NCBI RefSeq assembly: GCF_002201515.1
Contig: NZ_CP021421.1
Coordinates: forward strand, 930,001 to 994,000
Direction of reading: 5' to 3'
DNA length: 64,000 nt
Origin: Muribaculum intestinale
Lineage (GTDB): Bacteria; Bacteroidota; Bacteroidia; Bacteroidales; Muribaculaceae
This document shows, piece by piece, positions 37,901 to 47,840 of the stretch. Made by a program: the position numbers and the translations under genes. The notes beneath the pieces were generated by a model. It ran no database searches, was not told where the DNA came from, and was given only the letters and a program-made list of their open reading frames with translations. How positions within the stretch are numbered: position 1 is the first letter of the stretch; each line of letters begins with the position of its first letter.

Positions 37901-40600
37901 ATGTGGCATAAACTGACAACATTGCTAAGTTTTATAATAATGCTCATTGTGGGCACCGCCGTAAACGCTATGAACTACGGCCTGAAGTTCAACTCCAACG
38001 ACTCACCCGTCGCTGAGCGCACATCATTGTCTCTTAACGACGGCAAACCACTGCCTGTGTACCAGCGCTTCACCCTGTCGTTTGAGATTGAGACACGCCC
38101 TGAGATGTCGATGTTCGGATGTGTGGTAGGCCTTACCGGCAACGACGGCACCGACATATCAGTCGTATATTCACCCGAAGGGAGCCTATTCTACCCCACC
38201 CTTGTGGTCAACGACAGGATATTTCCATGTGTCAACCCTGTAAGCACATCGCCTGTAGAGACCAGTCTGCTCATCGACAAGAAAAACGGCCTGCTGCGCC
38301 TTATCTATTCCACCGACACCGTAGCTGCAAAGCTCGACATGAAAACGCTCAGCGAGGTAAGCATCACATTCGGTGCCCGCGTGGAGTACGAGACACCACC
38401 CATCAATGTGGCCAACATACAGATACATGACGGCGACCGTCTTCGCTACCATTGGGAACTGTCGCACCACGACGACAAAATCTGCTACGACCAGATAAGC
38501 CGGATACCGGCAAGAGCCGACAATCCCCACTGGATGCTCGACGACCACAAGATAACACGCCGCGTGTACTCGCTCAAGACCGCCGACAGGATACAGACAG
38601 CTTTCGACCCGCTTACAGCCTCGCTCTTCATCGTCAGCGACAGTGTGGTCAACATCGTGAATCTGCCCGACAGCACCTCGCGCACAATAACCGTAAAGGG
38701 CGGATACCGCGAGATGACCATGTCAAACAATCTTGTCTATCGCCCGTCGACCGGCGAACTGGTGTCGTTCGACCTCAACCGCGGCACAATAGCCACCTTC
38801 GACTTCCCGACAGCCACATGGTCGAATCCCGAGTCGCACTCCGAGCTTGAGGCCGTCCATGCCAACCATTCATGGGCCCTTCAGGGCGATTCAGTCTACT
38901 ACTCATTTGGCGGCTACGGCTTCTTCAGGTTTTCCAACGACATGTACCGTCTTGACCTCAACAGCAATACGATGGAGCAGATACAACTGCGTCCGCGTCC
39001 CGCTCCACGCAACGGTGCGGCATCGGCTGTCGTAGGCGACAGGCTCTACATATTCGGGGGCAAAGGCAACGAGACAGGGCGCCAGGAACTCCCCACCCGC
39101 TATTACTACGACCTCTACGAGTACGACCTGGCCACCATGCAGGGACGCAAGGTATGGGAGATGGATACCGTGAGCAATATCTTCCTCAACGCATCGACAA
39201 TGTACTACGACGAGGAGACCAGGAGTTTCCTTGTAGCCACCACACAGTTCGGGCGCAGTGTGGCGCGCATATATCTCGACCGTCCGGCCTACAGCACGGT
39301 AGTGAAACCTCTGCATCTCGACATGGGCTACCGCGACTGTGTCTACGACTTCTTCTATGCTCCTGAGTCGCGTACATATTATCTGCTTGTCGACCGTCTG
39401 CTCACCGACAAGACCCACGACCTGAACGTATACGCCGTGGAGGGGCCGCTCGCTCTCGACAACAACACCGGGCAGCACTTCGACACTCTGGCAGGCTCAC
39501 GCACATGGATATGGTGGATAATCGGCGGACTGGCTCTCCTTGGAGCCGCGGGTGGAGCCGCCCTGGCACTGCGCCGTCGCCGCAACCGTCTGACAGAGAC
39601 TTGTAGAGAAGACAATATATTGCATGGCAGTGCCATGCAATATAGCCGGGATGTACATCCCGGGACTGGAAGCCCCGAACCAATCGACTCCGAGACTCCC
39701 GGGCCCGACGCGGCAACCGACACACAGCAACCGAACCCGACCGACAACAGCGCCTGCCCTGCTGATGCAACGACCGAACCGGAGGAGACCGATACCCCAG
39801 ATACCGACATTTACGAGGAGGAGGCCCTGTCGGAGCTGACAACAAAGGCCAACATTCCCGCCTACTACGACCGTTCGAGGATGGCCATATCGCTGCTCGG
39901 CAACTTCAATGTCACCGACCGCAATGGCAAAAACATAACCACTGCATTCTCCTCGCGCACAAAGAAACTGCTCCTGCTTCTGCTGCTTGTCAACAAGAAG
40001 AACAAAAACGGAGTGCCGATGCACCTTATCGACGAGACCATCTGGGGTGACAAAGACGAGGTGTCGGCACGCAACAACCGCAACGTGTACATGCGCCGCC
40101 TGCGTCTGCTCCTTGAAAAGGTAGGCGACATCACCATCACATTCGACAACGGCTACTTCAAGCTCGATGCCGGCAATGTGTTTATCGACTATTACGAGGT
40201 AATCGGGCGCATGCAGCAACTCGACGAGCCGGGTGCTGATGAAGAGACCATAGAGCGCACGCTTGAGCTGCTGCTGTACGGTCCGCTCCTCCCCAACACT
40301 GTGTATGAATGGCTCGACCAGTACAAGGGCGACTACTCCCACCGGTGTCTGGTATGCCTCACCAAGCTGCTTGCCGACAAAGCCGGGAACGACGAGGAGT
40401 CGGATACAGCCTACCGCATAGCGCAGACCATCATGAGACACGACACTCTGTCGGAGGAAGCCCTGCGCGTGCAGTGCCGCATACTCCACCGCCGGCATAT
40501 GACGGGTCTGGCCAAGGCTCTTTACAACAATTTCTGCAAGGAGTACCATCAGGTGATGGGCGACGACTTCGCCACTGCATTCCAGAGCCTCATCGACTGA
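37901..40600 (+). CDS. Membrane-spanning one-component regulator: LamG/Kelch-like sensor, TM helix, SARP-type DNA-binding and BTAD domains
   Basis: 899 residues from the ATG giving MWHKLTTLLSFIIMLIV; a TTG one codon earlier is less likely. Signal peptide 1-24. A LamG-like beta domain (about 25-190) and a Kelch-like propeller follow (about 215-500, with SYYSFGGYGFFRFSNDMY-like blades and GDRLYIFGGKGNE near 372). One membrane helix (about 536-557: IWWIIGGLALLGAAGGA) is followed by RRRR, which fixes the C-terminus inside the cell. After a P/T/E-rich linker, residues about 660-750 form a SARP-type winged helix (LLGNFNVTDRNGK, HLIDETIWGDK, NVYMRRLRLLLEK) and 760-899 a BTAD-like helical domain. I infer a ToxR-like regulator that senses a surface or periplasmic ligand. 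Confidence 0.82.
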   Translation: MWHKLTTLLSFIIMLIVGTAVNAMNYGLKFNSNDSPVAERTSLSLNDGKPLPVYQRFTLSFEIETRPEMSMFGCVVGLTGNDGTDISVVYSPEGSLFYPTLVVNDRIFPCVNPVSTSPVETSLLIDKKNGLLRLIYSTDTVAAKLDMKTLSEVSITFGARVEYETPPINVANIQIHDGDRLRYHWELSHHDDKICYDQISRIPARADNPHWMLDDHKITRRVYSLKTADRIQTAFDPLTASLFIVSDSVVNIVNLPDSTSRTITVKGGYREMTMSNNLVYRPSTGELVSFDLNRGTIATFDFPTATWSNPESHSELEAVHANHSWALQGDSVYYSFGGYGFFRFSNDMYRLDLNSNTMEQIQLRPRPAPRNGAASAVVGDRLYIFGGKGNETGRQELPTRYYYDLYEYDLATMQGRKVWEMDTVSNIFLNASTMYYDEETRSFLVATTQFGRSVARIYLDRPAYSTVVKPLHLDMGYRDCVYDFFYAPESRTYYLLVDRLLTDKTHDLNVYAVEGPLALDNNTGQHFDTLAGSRTWIWWIIGGLALLGAAGGAALALRRRRNRLTETCREDNILHGSAMQYSRDVHPGTGSPEPIDSETPGPDAATDTQQPNPTDNSACPADATTEPEETDTPDTDIYEEEALSELTTKANIPAYYDRSRMAISLLGNFNVTDRNGKNITTAFSSRTKKLLLLLLLVNKKNKNGVPMHLIDETIWGDKDEVSARNNRNVYMRRLRLLLEKVGDITITFDNGYFKLDAGNVFIDYYEVIGRMQQLDEPGADEETIERTLELLLYGPLLPNTVYEWLDQYKGDYSHRCLVCLTKLLADKAGNDEESDTAYRIAQTIMRHDTLSEEALRVQCRILHRRHMTGLAKALYNNFCKEYHQVMGDDFATAFQSLID
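39616..39663. repeat. Two adjacent perfect palindromes inside the linker coding region
   Basis: 39616-39644 is a 13-bp perfect inverted repeat with a 3-nt loop; 39646-39663 is an 18-bp perfect palindrome (CCGGGATGT/ACATCCCGG). They lie back to back and in frame within the cytoplasmic linker of the membrane regulator, encoding about 17 residues. This looks like a small palindromic element tolerated in an unstructured region. Confidence 0.6.
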
Positions 40601-40681
40601 TTCAATCCACTTCCGGCACAAGCATACGACAAGAGGATGCCATGGCAGGGCATCTTGCTGTATTATTCGGCGGGGAGGCAA

Positions 40682-43006
40682 TCAGAAAGGATATCCGATG
40701 GCGAGGTGGAAAGCGAGGCTGTTGCCGAAGCTCTTCATGTTGTAGTATCCGCCATAGCCTGTGTAGTAGGGAGCATGTATACCGATGCCGAGGTCGCCAC
40801 GGATTACCATCATGCCGATATCAAACCGCAGTCCGACACCGGTGCCTACGGCCACTTCCTTCCAGAATGTGGAGGCTTCGAGCTTACCACCCGGGCGCTG
40901 CGGGTCGGCCTTGAGCAGCCACACATTGCCGGTGTCGACAAACAGTGCGCCGTGGAGCGGGCCATAGATGGGGAATCGGTATTCGACATTGAATTCCAGC
41001 TTGAATGTACCCGTCTGGTCGAAGTTGGAGTTGACCGAGCCCTCCTCAGGATGATATGAGCCGGGGCCTATGCTTCGCACGGTGAACGCGCGTATTGAGT
41101 TGGCTCCGCCTACATAGAACTGCTCGCTGTAGGGCACTTCCTTTCCGTTGCCATAGGCGTGGGCTGCTCCGATGAGAAATCGCGACACGAGCCAGCTGTC
41201 GCCTGTGCCGAGACGTCGGCTGTAGACCACCTGTGCGGTACCCTTCACAAACTGGGAGAATGGCATTCCGAAAAGTTTCTTCTCGCCTTTCACTCCGGCG
41301 GCACGCCACAGGAGCCAGGATATATTGCCGGCTTCCTGGAATGTGGTGTTTACGCTTATCACATTGTCGCGGTCCATGGGGTGCTCGTAGTTCATGCTCC
41401 AGAGCATCTGCGGTATAAACTGGTCGCGGAAGCTGAGTGCCACAGCACGGTTGCGGGCCATTATGGAGTCAAACACCGATGTGGTGTGCATCAGCTTTAC
41501 GTAGGTGAGCTTGAGGGGTGTGAAAGAGTAGGAGAAGTATTTGCGTGTCTGCCAGTCGTAGGTCATCGAGGCGGTAAACTGAGCCATGTTGAAGTAGTGG
41601 GGCCGGTTGAGCAGGTCGGCGTTGAGCTGGAAGCGTGTCCAGTTGATATTCTTGCGCGACAGCCTTACGAAATGCGGCATGAGCAGGCGCGGTATGGCCA
41701 GGGATGTGTTGATGCCCACCTCGTAGCTGTTGAACACCGAGCTGCGGTCGTGACCCGTCTGCCACTCGTAGCTGCCGGTGAGCCCTACTCTCAGCTGTTC
41801 GCCGCCGCCCCATAGGTTGCGGTTGGTGACGGAGAATGTGGCGCCCGGTCCGATGTAGCTGTTTGACTTGGATGATACGTTGGCCTCTATGCTTGCTTCG
41901 AGCGGGGCGTCGAACGTGCAGTCGATTGCCACGTCGAGTGTAGGCTCGGCGGCTGTGGTGTCGGGGAAAGCCTCGATGTTTATCGAGTTGAATATGCCCA
42001 GCCGCGACAGGTAGGTCTGCGTGCTGTTCATGTCGCGCACGGAGAATGTGCGCCCCTTGCGGAATGTGACACACTCGGGTATGAGTGCATGCCTCAGCTT
42101 GGAGGGCATCATCTGTATTATCGTGGCCCTGCGAGTGGGTATGGTGTCGGGGGTGCCTCCGCCTTCGTTGCGGTTGACGTAGACGGTGACGTTGCCGGTA
42201 GTGAAGCGCTTCAGGGCGAATTTCGGCACATTGCGCGCTATGGTCAGACGCAGGGCTATGCGCTGCGCCTCGATGGTGCTGTCGGCGAGATACTCAATGT
42301 ACTCCGGGCGGAAGAAATAGTATCCCGAATTGCGCAGGGCGTTGGCTATGCGTATGCGTTCGGCCGAGAGGGAGTCGGTCGAGTAGCGCTGTCCGGCCAC
42401 CATGTATGTACTGCGTCGGGCCAGGGAGTCGATTTTGTGGCAGAGGAGTGTCGAATCGGGCAGAAGCTCGATGGTGTCGAGCAGATATGCCGGGCCGGTA
42501 TTGACGGTGTAGAGTATCTTGGCCTTGCGGCTGTTGCGCTTTGAGGGTATCAGCTCATACGATGCGGTGCCGCGGAAGTAGCCCGAGTTGTCGAGCACCG
42601 ATTCAATCATTGTGGTGCGCAGGTTGGGGCGCACGTCGCTCACCGTCACCGGCTCCTGCACGAGCTTGCGGTACATCCAGCCTTTGAGTCCGTGGCTGTC
42701 GGGATTCCAGTTGTTGTAGACCCACAGCCCCACGGGTATAGGCACCGGGAATCCCATCACCTTGAACTGGTTGGGCTTCACGTCGACGGCACTCTTCACT
42801 TTGTCGGCGACTCCGCCCGGCACTTTCGCACCGTCGGGAGCCGATATCTCCACCTTTTTGACTCCGGTGTAGAGGGTCTCTCCCTTTGGCAGACGACGTG
42901 TGGTGGAGCACGACGAGAGCGCCGCAGCCATGGCCACTATGAGCATAGCCGCCAGCGACAGCATGCTCCATGAGCGGGATATAGTGTGGTTATTTTTCTT
43001 TATCAT
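40682..43006 (-). CDS. tamL: TamL: lipid-anchored TamA/BamA-like outer membrane protein
   Basis: 774 residues. The signal ends in a lipobox with Cys33 (ALSSCSTTRRLP), unusual for Omp85 proteins in general but characteristic of the Bacteroidetes TamL group. POTRA-like repeats fill about 50-370, with VRPNLRTTMIESVLDNSGYF and RIANALRNSGYYFF. The C-terminal beta-barrel contains the Omp85 signature area (QFYVGGANSIRAF, then GTGVGLRFDIGMM) and ends in the outer-membrane signal IGYPF. With TamB it forms a trans-envelope system for moving lipids or proteins to the outer membrane. Its start overlaps the end of the tamB frame by 17 bp, so the two are translationally coupled. Confidence 0.9.
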   Translation of the reverse strand: MIKKNNHTISRSWSMLSLAAMLIVAMAAALSSCSTTRRLPKGETLYTGVKKVEISAPDGAKVPGGVADKVKSAVDVKPNQFKVMGFPVPIPVGLWVYNNWNPDSHGLKGWMYRKLVQEPVTVSDVRPNLRTTMIESVLDNSGYFRGTASYELIPSKRNSRKAKILYTVNTGPAYLLDTIELLPDSTLLCHKIDSLARRSTYMVAGQRYSTDSLSAERIRIANALRNSGYYFFRPEYIEYLADSTIEAQRIALRLTIARNVPKFALKRFTTGNVTVYVNRNEGGGTPDTIPTRRATIIQMMPSKLRHALIPECVTFRKGRTFSVRDMNSTQTYLSRLGIFNSINIEAFPDTTAAEPTLDVAIDCTFDAPLEASIEANVSSKSNSYIGPGATFSVTNRNLWGGGEQLRVGLTGSYEWQTGHDRSSVFNSYEVGINTSLAIPRLLMPHFVRLSRKNINWTRFQLNADLLNRPHYFNMAQFTASMTYDWQTRKYFSYSFTPLKLTYVKLMHTTSVFDSIMARNRAVALSFRDQFIPQMLWSMNYEHPMDRDNVISVNTTFQEAGNISWLLWRAAGVKGEKKLFGMPFSQFVKGTAQVVYSRRLGTGDSWLVSRFLIGAAHAYGNGKEVPYSEQFYVGGANSIRAFTVRSIGPGSYHPEEGSVNSNFDQTGTFKLEFNVEYRFPIYGPLHGALFVDTGNVWLLKADPQRPGGKLEASTFWKEVAVGTGVGLRFDIGMMVIRGDLGIGIHAPYYTGYGGYYNMKSFGNSLAFHLAIGYPF

Positions 43007-46000
43007 CGGTCGGGGGTGTTGCTGTTGGTTGGGTGGTGATGGCAGCGGGAGCGTCGGCGGGGAGAGGCTCAGGTTTGCGCCGCCGGAAGGGGAAGAGGTC
43101 GCGCAGGGAGCGCAGCTTGCGCTTGTAGACGAAGCCCACGCCTGTCTGTGTCACCTCGCCTTCGAGTATGTCCTCATATCCCACGTGGCGGAACAGGCGC
43201 AGATACATCGTGCCGGTGCGGTTGAGCATGTACTCGAATGAGATATCGTTGATGAGGTTCTGCGAGAAGTTCTCGTCGGTGTCGGCATCGGTCGAGTAGT
43301 TGCCACCCACCACTATCTTCACCCGGTCGTTGAAGAGGGTCTTGCTCACCTTGTAGCTATAGCTTGTGGTGGTCGATGTGGCTCCGTCGAGAGTGCGGTC
43401 GTACTGGTCTATGCCAAATGATATGTCGACTCCGTGTATGGTGTTGGCCGCCCATGTGTTGAGCCTTGCCGTCAGGAACGAGAACAGGGGATTGCCGCCG
43501 AGGTTGGAGTTGGCTTTTGTGCCGGGGCCGGTGTAGACGTTGTAGAGGAGCATGTTCATGGCCTGGTTGGCACGCTGGCTCTGGCTCATCGACTGCAGCT
43601 CGTTGGATATGGTGATGTCGTCGTCGGTCGAGAGGTCGAAGGCCACGTCCATGTCCTCAAGAGTGCCGGTGACGCCGAGCGACACTATGAAGTTGACCAG
43701 GCGTGAGTTCTGACCCTCTTCGGTGACGTTGGCTTTCACCACGTCGTCGGCATGGATGTTGAGGATGGGGTTCATCATGTCGCCGTTGAATGCCACATAG
43801 CTGCCGCTGCGGAAGTCAAACAGTTTCTCGGTCATCAGCGGCGGGGTGTATCTGACGAATCCCTTCTCGATGGTGTATCGTCCGGAGAGCCGCATGTCGC
43901 TGAAGGGATTCATGTTGAAGTTGAGCGTTCCCGAACCCTGTATCTGTGCGCGGTTGGCTCCGTCGGGCGATATGTCGACCCCGATGGTAGTGCCGTCGTC
44001 GATTACGAGCTTAGCCTCAAGGAGCATTGCCATTCCGGTGTTGGCGATTGTGTCGGCCATGGCCACTGCAGCTGTGTCGCTGAACTGCACGAAGCGCACC
44101 ATGTCGTCGTCGGTGGGGCCGAGGGCCGACATGTCGTTGCCGGCGATGCCCATCACGTAGGTGACGTTGCTTCCGGGCAGGAGGGTCAGTGTGGTGTTGA
44201 CGCGCATTATGTCGAGGTTGCCTCTCACGCGAGCGTCGACATCGACAAATGCCTTGCCGTATACGTCGCTGCCCGAGGAGCGCTGCGAGGATATGGCCTG
44301 CATGTTGCGGGCGGTGAGGGTGAGGTCGATGGCGGGCGACGATAGCGAGTGCATGTCGACAGTGCCGTCAACGTAGAGCGGATTGTCGTTCTTTCCCTTT
44401 ATGGCGTAGCGGTCAAACCGCACCACATTGCTGTCGACCGGTATCTTCTCTTCGGAGAATGTGAATTCGGTGCCTATCATGTCGACCTTCACGGTCGTGG
44501 AGTCGAAGTCGAGGTATCCGTCAAACACCGGCTCGGTCAGGGTGCCGGTGATGCTCATCGTGCCGTTGAGAGTGCCTTTAATCGAGGCCATGCCCGGGGG
44601 GAGGAACGGGTTGACGATGCGCAGCGGCAGGTGTATCATTGAGAAGTCGAGGTCAAAGGGGTTGAGGCGCGTGCTGTCGTTGAGGGCACCCACGGCTGTT
44701 ATTACCTTGACGCTGTCGATCATCAGCGATGTGGAGGCATGAATCACGCCTGCGGTATTGGTGGTGACTCCGACATCGAACAGGAATGAGCCCACGGGCT
44801 CTCCGCCGTAGGATAGCGAGTCGAGCGACACATTGCCCTGTCCGGTGAGTGAGCGCGATGTGGCGTCCCAGTCGATGGCTATGTCGGCCCCGGCGACACC
44901 CTTTACCGGCGGGGCGAACGGAGAGAGCGACAGCCAGTCGGCCAGCTCGATGCCCGAGGCGCTGAGTATCACCTTCTCCTGCTCATGTCCCGTGGCGAGG
45001 GAGTCGTGGCGGGTGAATATGTCGAGGTGGCTCCCGGAGGCTCCCGACAGGTGCAGATTGGCGTCGAGATGCTTCTGCGGGAAGTTGAAGGTGATGAAGT
45101 TGTCGGGGTTGAGAGTCCAGTCCTTGTAGCTGATTACGGGGTTGAGCGGTGTGAGGCGCAGGGTCATTGTGGTATCGGTCTGGGCGACTGTGGCTCCGAG
45201 CCTGAATCCGGTCTTGCCCTGTATGTTCTTCTGGTCGAAGAAAGCCGACAGGCCGTTGTATCCGGCATATCCCGAGAGGTCGACATGGGCGAAGTCGTCG
45301 AATGTGCCGGGGCGGTTGTTCATGGCCGCGCGGTATATGAGGAACTCGCCGTGCTGCATGGCGCTGAGCGACACCGAGTCGATGCGTGTGCTTCCGGCCG
45401 ATATGCCTGTGGCGGCAGCGCCGAGGGTTATTATCGAGTCGTTGGCCATGGCGAGGGAGAGCGAGCGTATCTCCGTGTCGGATGATTTGAGCACGCTTGC
45501 CAGCAGATTCTCTCCCACTCCGGCGCTGACATCGATCCTGAACGGGGGGAGGGCCCTCTGCAGGGTGTCGACGGCAATGCGGCGCGAGGCCATCATGGCT
45601 GATGCGAGCGTTGCTGCGTCCGACATGCGGGCTATGAGCGAGTCGAGACCGCAACGTGCGTTGAGTGTGGCCTTGAGGTCCATGTTGTCGAGCGTGGCCA
45701 CTGTAGTCGAGTCGTCGGCCTTGAGCGTGAGGTCGATGGCGGGAGTGTAGAGGTCGAGTCCTGGCATTGTCCAGCCCAGACCGCTCACGCTCATTGTGGC
45801 ATCGTATATGGCGCTGTCGGGCACTATGCGTGCGGTGCCGTCGAGGCCGAATGTGCCGCGGCACTCGTCGGGAGTCATCCCCAGGGCCTTGAGGTCGAGA
45901 TTGTGCACGTCGCCGTCGAAAGCCACATCGTATACTCCTCCTGCCACCGTGCCCGAGAGGTCGAGGTCGAAGGCGGCGTCGTGGTTGAGCGACAGCAGGC

Positions 46001-47840
46001 CTCCCTTTATCTCTCCGTCGGCGAGCGAGGCCCATGCCTTGAGGTCGGTATATGTCTTCTTGTTGAACACAATAGAGGCCACATCGGCTTCGGCCTTTAG
46101 GCGTGTGCGTGTCGAGGTGATGTCGAGGGCGTGGCCCTCGGCCGATACGGAGGCAGTGATGTCGCCTACCCCGAGCGAGGGCATTATCGATGCTACGGGG
46201 AAACGGTCGAGCGAGAGGGCCACGTCGTAGTCGGTGGCCCGTCCGTTCCACATGGCCTTGAGCAGCATGTCGCCGGTGCGGTCGACCGTAGCGGCAAGGT
46301 CACCGCTGATTACGCCGCGCTTCATGTCGACAGAGCCGTCGAGTGTCAGCGGGGGTATGCTTATCTCCTTGGCCATAGCGGGAGTGAGGGCTATGTTGCG
46401 GGCAAACTGCACGTTGGGCAGTGAGCCGTCGATGTCGATATGTCCCGAGAGGTTGTCGGGGTTCATGGCGTCGGCCACATGGCCCGATGCCTCGATGTTG
46501 AAATAGTCGCGCATGGCGACTGACAGTCGGTCGACCGACAGCCGGCCGACTGTACCGTCGGCGTTGGCCTGCAGCTCTATGTCGCGCGACTGCGGCAGGG
46601 CGTCGAGCATCGTGCGCATGGCCGGGAAAGCCATGGCAAGGTCGGGGAGACCGATGGCGGCCTTGGCGCGCAGACTGAGCGGGAGCGAGGGGTCGGAGGC
46701 GATGTCGCCCATCCCCATCATTGCGTCGAACTCGGCCGACGAATATATGGTCGACAGGGAGAATCCCGAGGCACGCATGGCGGTGGAGTCCATGGCGAAT
46801 GTGCCCGAGGCGTCGAGCCTGAGCCCGCAGCGCTCGGTGGCGCTGAGGCGGCGCAGGGGCACGGTGATGGCTGCTCCGCGGTTGTAGAGCGAGTCAATGC
46901 GCAGGTCTACATGCGACACGGCCAGGTAGTTCATGTCGAGCCCGGGGGCCGGCACGGCTCCGCGCATGGCGTAGATGGCGTCGCGTGCGGTGAGGCGCAG
47001 CGAGTCGCCGGTGATGGTCCACATCAGCGAGTCGGGGGTTGATGCGATGGCGGAGGCGTCGACGAGTGTGGAGTCGGCGGGATGGGTCTTGAGGTATTCG
47101 GCCGATGGGGTGAGATAGGTGGCGCTCACGGAGTCGATGTGCAGCGAGCGGGCATGGATGGTGTGGGAGAGCATGTCGAGATGGCCGTCGGCCAGAGTGG
47201 CCGCGGGCACCGTCACGTCGAGGCTGTCGATTACGGGGAGCATGGCCATGCGGTAGCGCACATTGCGCAGCGACAGCAGCGAGGCGTCGATGGTCAGCGC
47301 AGTGGCGGCGGCAGTGTCGGGCGGGTTGGCCGTGGTGTCGGGGCCGTTGAACAGCAGGAGCACGTCGGCTCCGTCGAGCTCGGCGCGGCTGATGGAGATA
47401 TGTCCGTCGCGCAGGTTGTAGCCCGAGGGGAGCAGGCGGAAACGGTCTACGACGGCCTGTAGGTACATGGCAGAGTCGGGTGTGCCGAGGCGGTAGCGTA
47501 TGCCGTCGAGGTCGCCCTCGGCCCTTATGTCAAGCCCGAGCAGCGGGAGTGGCTCCACCTGCAGGCGCGCATTGCGTGCGACGGCCATAGTGTCGCCGGG
47601 AGCGTTGACAATCATCACTCCGGAGGCTGTGACCCTCAGCGGCCATTGCAGTCTCAGCCTGTCGGCAGTAATCTCCATGCCTGTCATACCGGATACCTTG
47701 CGCAGCGCAAACGGGAACACGGCATCCTGAATAAAAGGCACATACAGCAGCAGCGGCAACGCCATAACTGCTACCACCACCCACATAAGCGTCTTTAGAA
47801 CACGACGCAGCACCGTATTTTTTATCCAATGATGTCCCAC
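42990..47840 (-). CDS. tamB: TamB/DUF490 translocation and assembly module protein
   Basis: 1616 residues from a GTG at 47838-47840. One N-terminal membrane helix (about 15-36: LMWVVVAVMALPLLLYVPF) anchors a very long beta-rich periplasmic part, consistent with the hydrophobic-groove fold of AsmA/TamB-like proteins. The conserved DUF490 region lies in the last 400 residues (MRLSGRYTIEKGFVRYTPP, LDMDVAFDLSTDDD-type segment, QRANQAMNMLL). It spans the envelope and works with the TamL partner encoded next. GTG is the only start that keeps the whole membrane anchor with its basic N-terminal flank; ATG at residue 19 would cut it. Confidence 0.92.
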   Translation of the reverse strand: MGHHWIKNTVLRRVLKTLMWVVVAVMALPLLLYVPFIQDAVFPFALRKVSGMTGMEITADRLRLQWPLRVTASGVMIVNAPGDTMAVARNARLQVEPLPLLGLDIRAEGDLDGIRYRLGTPDSAMYLQAVVDRFRLLPSGYNLRDGHISISRAELDGADVLLLFNGPDTTANPPDTAAATALTIDASLLSLRNVRYRMAMLPVIDSLDVTVPAATLADGHLDMLSHTIHARSLHIDSVSATYLTPSAEYLKTHPADSTLVDASAIASTPDSLMWTITGDSLRLTARDAIYAMRGAVPAPGLDMNYLAVSHVDLRIDSLYNRGAAITVPLRRLSATERCGLRLDASGTFAMDSTAMRASGFSLSTIYSSAEFDAMMGMGDIASDPSLPLSLRAKAAIGLPDLAMAFPAMRTMLDALPQSRDIELQANADGTVGRLSVDRLSVAMRDYFNIEASGHVADAMNPDNLSGHIDIDGSLPNVQFARNIALTPAMAKEISIPPLTLDGSVDMKRGVISGDLAATVDRTGDMLLKAMWNGRATDYDVALSLDRFPVASIMPSLGVGDITASVSAEGHALDITSTRTRLKAEADVASIVFNKKTYTDLKAWASLADGEIKGGLLSLNHDAAFDLDLSGTVAGGVYDVAFDGDVHNLDLKALGMTPDECRGTFGLDGTARIVPDSAIYDATMSVSGLGWTMPGLDLYTPAIDLTLKADDSTTVATLDNMDLKATLNARCGLDSLIARMSDAATLASAMMASRRIAVDTLQRALPPFRIDVSAGVGENLLASVLKSSDTEIRSLSLAMANDSIITLGAAATGISAGSTRIDSVSLSAMQHGEFLIYRAAMNNRPGTFDDFAHVDLSGYAGYNGLSAFFDQKNIQGKTGFRLGATVAQTDTTMTLRLTPLNPVISYKDWTLNPDNFITFNFPQKHLDANLHLSGASGSHLDIFTRHDSLATGHEQEKVILSASGIELADWLSLSPFAPPVKGVAGADIAIDWDATSRSLTGQGNVSLDSLSYGGEPVGSFLFDVGVTTNTAGVIHASTSLMIDSVKVITAVGALNDSTRLNPFDLDFSMIHLPLRIVNPFLPPGMASIKGTLNGTMSITGTLTEPVFDGYLDFDSTTVKVDMIGTEFTFSEEKIPVDSNVVRFDRYAIKGKNDNPLYVDGTVDMHSLSSPAIDLTLTARNMQAISSQRSSGSDVYGKAFVDVDARVRGNLDIMRVNTTLTLLPGSNVTYVMGIAGNDMSALGPTDDDMVRFVQFSDTAAVAMADTIANTGMAMLLEAKLVIDDGTTIGVDISPDGANRAQIQGSGTLNFNMNPFSDMRLSGRYTIEKGFVRYTPPLMTEKLFDFRSGSYVAFNGDMMNPILNIHADDVVKANVTEEGQNSRLVNFIVSLGVTGTLEDMDVAFDLSTDDDITISNELQSMSQSQRANQAMNMLLYNVYTGPGTKANSNLGGNPLFSFLTARLNTWAANTIHGVDISFGIDQYDRTLDGATSTTTSYSYKVSKTLFNDRVKIVVGGNYSTDADTDENFSQNLINDISFEYMLNRTGTMYLRLFRHVGYEDILEGEVTQTGVGFVYKRKLRSLRDLFPFRRRKPEPLPADAPAAITTQPTATPPTDDKEK

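Larger units (their letters stand above)
37376..37905. repeat. Two imperfect 38-39-bp direct repeats, the second at the start of the membrane regulator gene
   Basis: 37376-37413 and 37867-37905 share the pattern ATAAATAAnCnGTTATnATTGATGTG and resemble each other over about 38 bp. In the second copy the ATG of ATTGATGTG is the start codon of the gene at 37901; in the first copy ATG is followed at once by TGA. The repeat may be a duplicated leader segment. Apart from this and the perfect palindrome at 37577-37596, I see nothing gene-like in 37500-37720. Confidence 0.4.

Noticed and set aside
39497..40681. 394-codon open frame antisense to the membrane regulator
   Set aside because: The plus strand encodes recognisable SARP/BTAD segments here; the antisense translation is low in family-like features.
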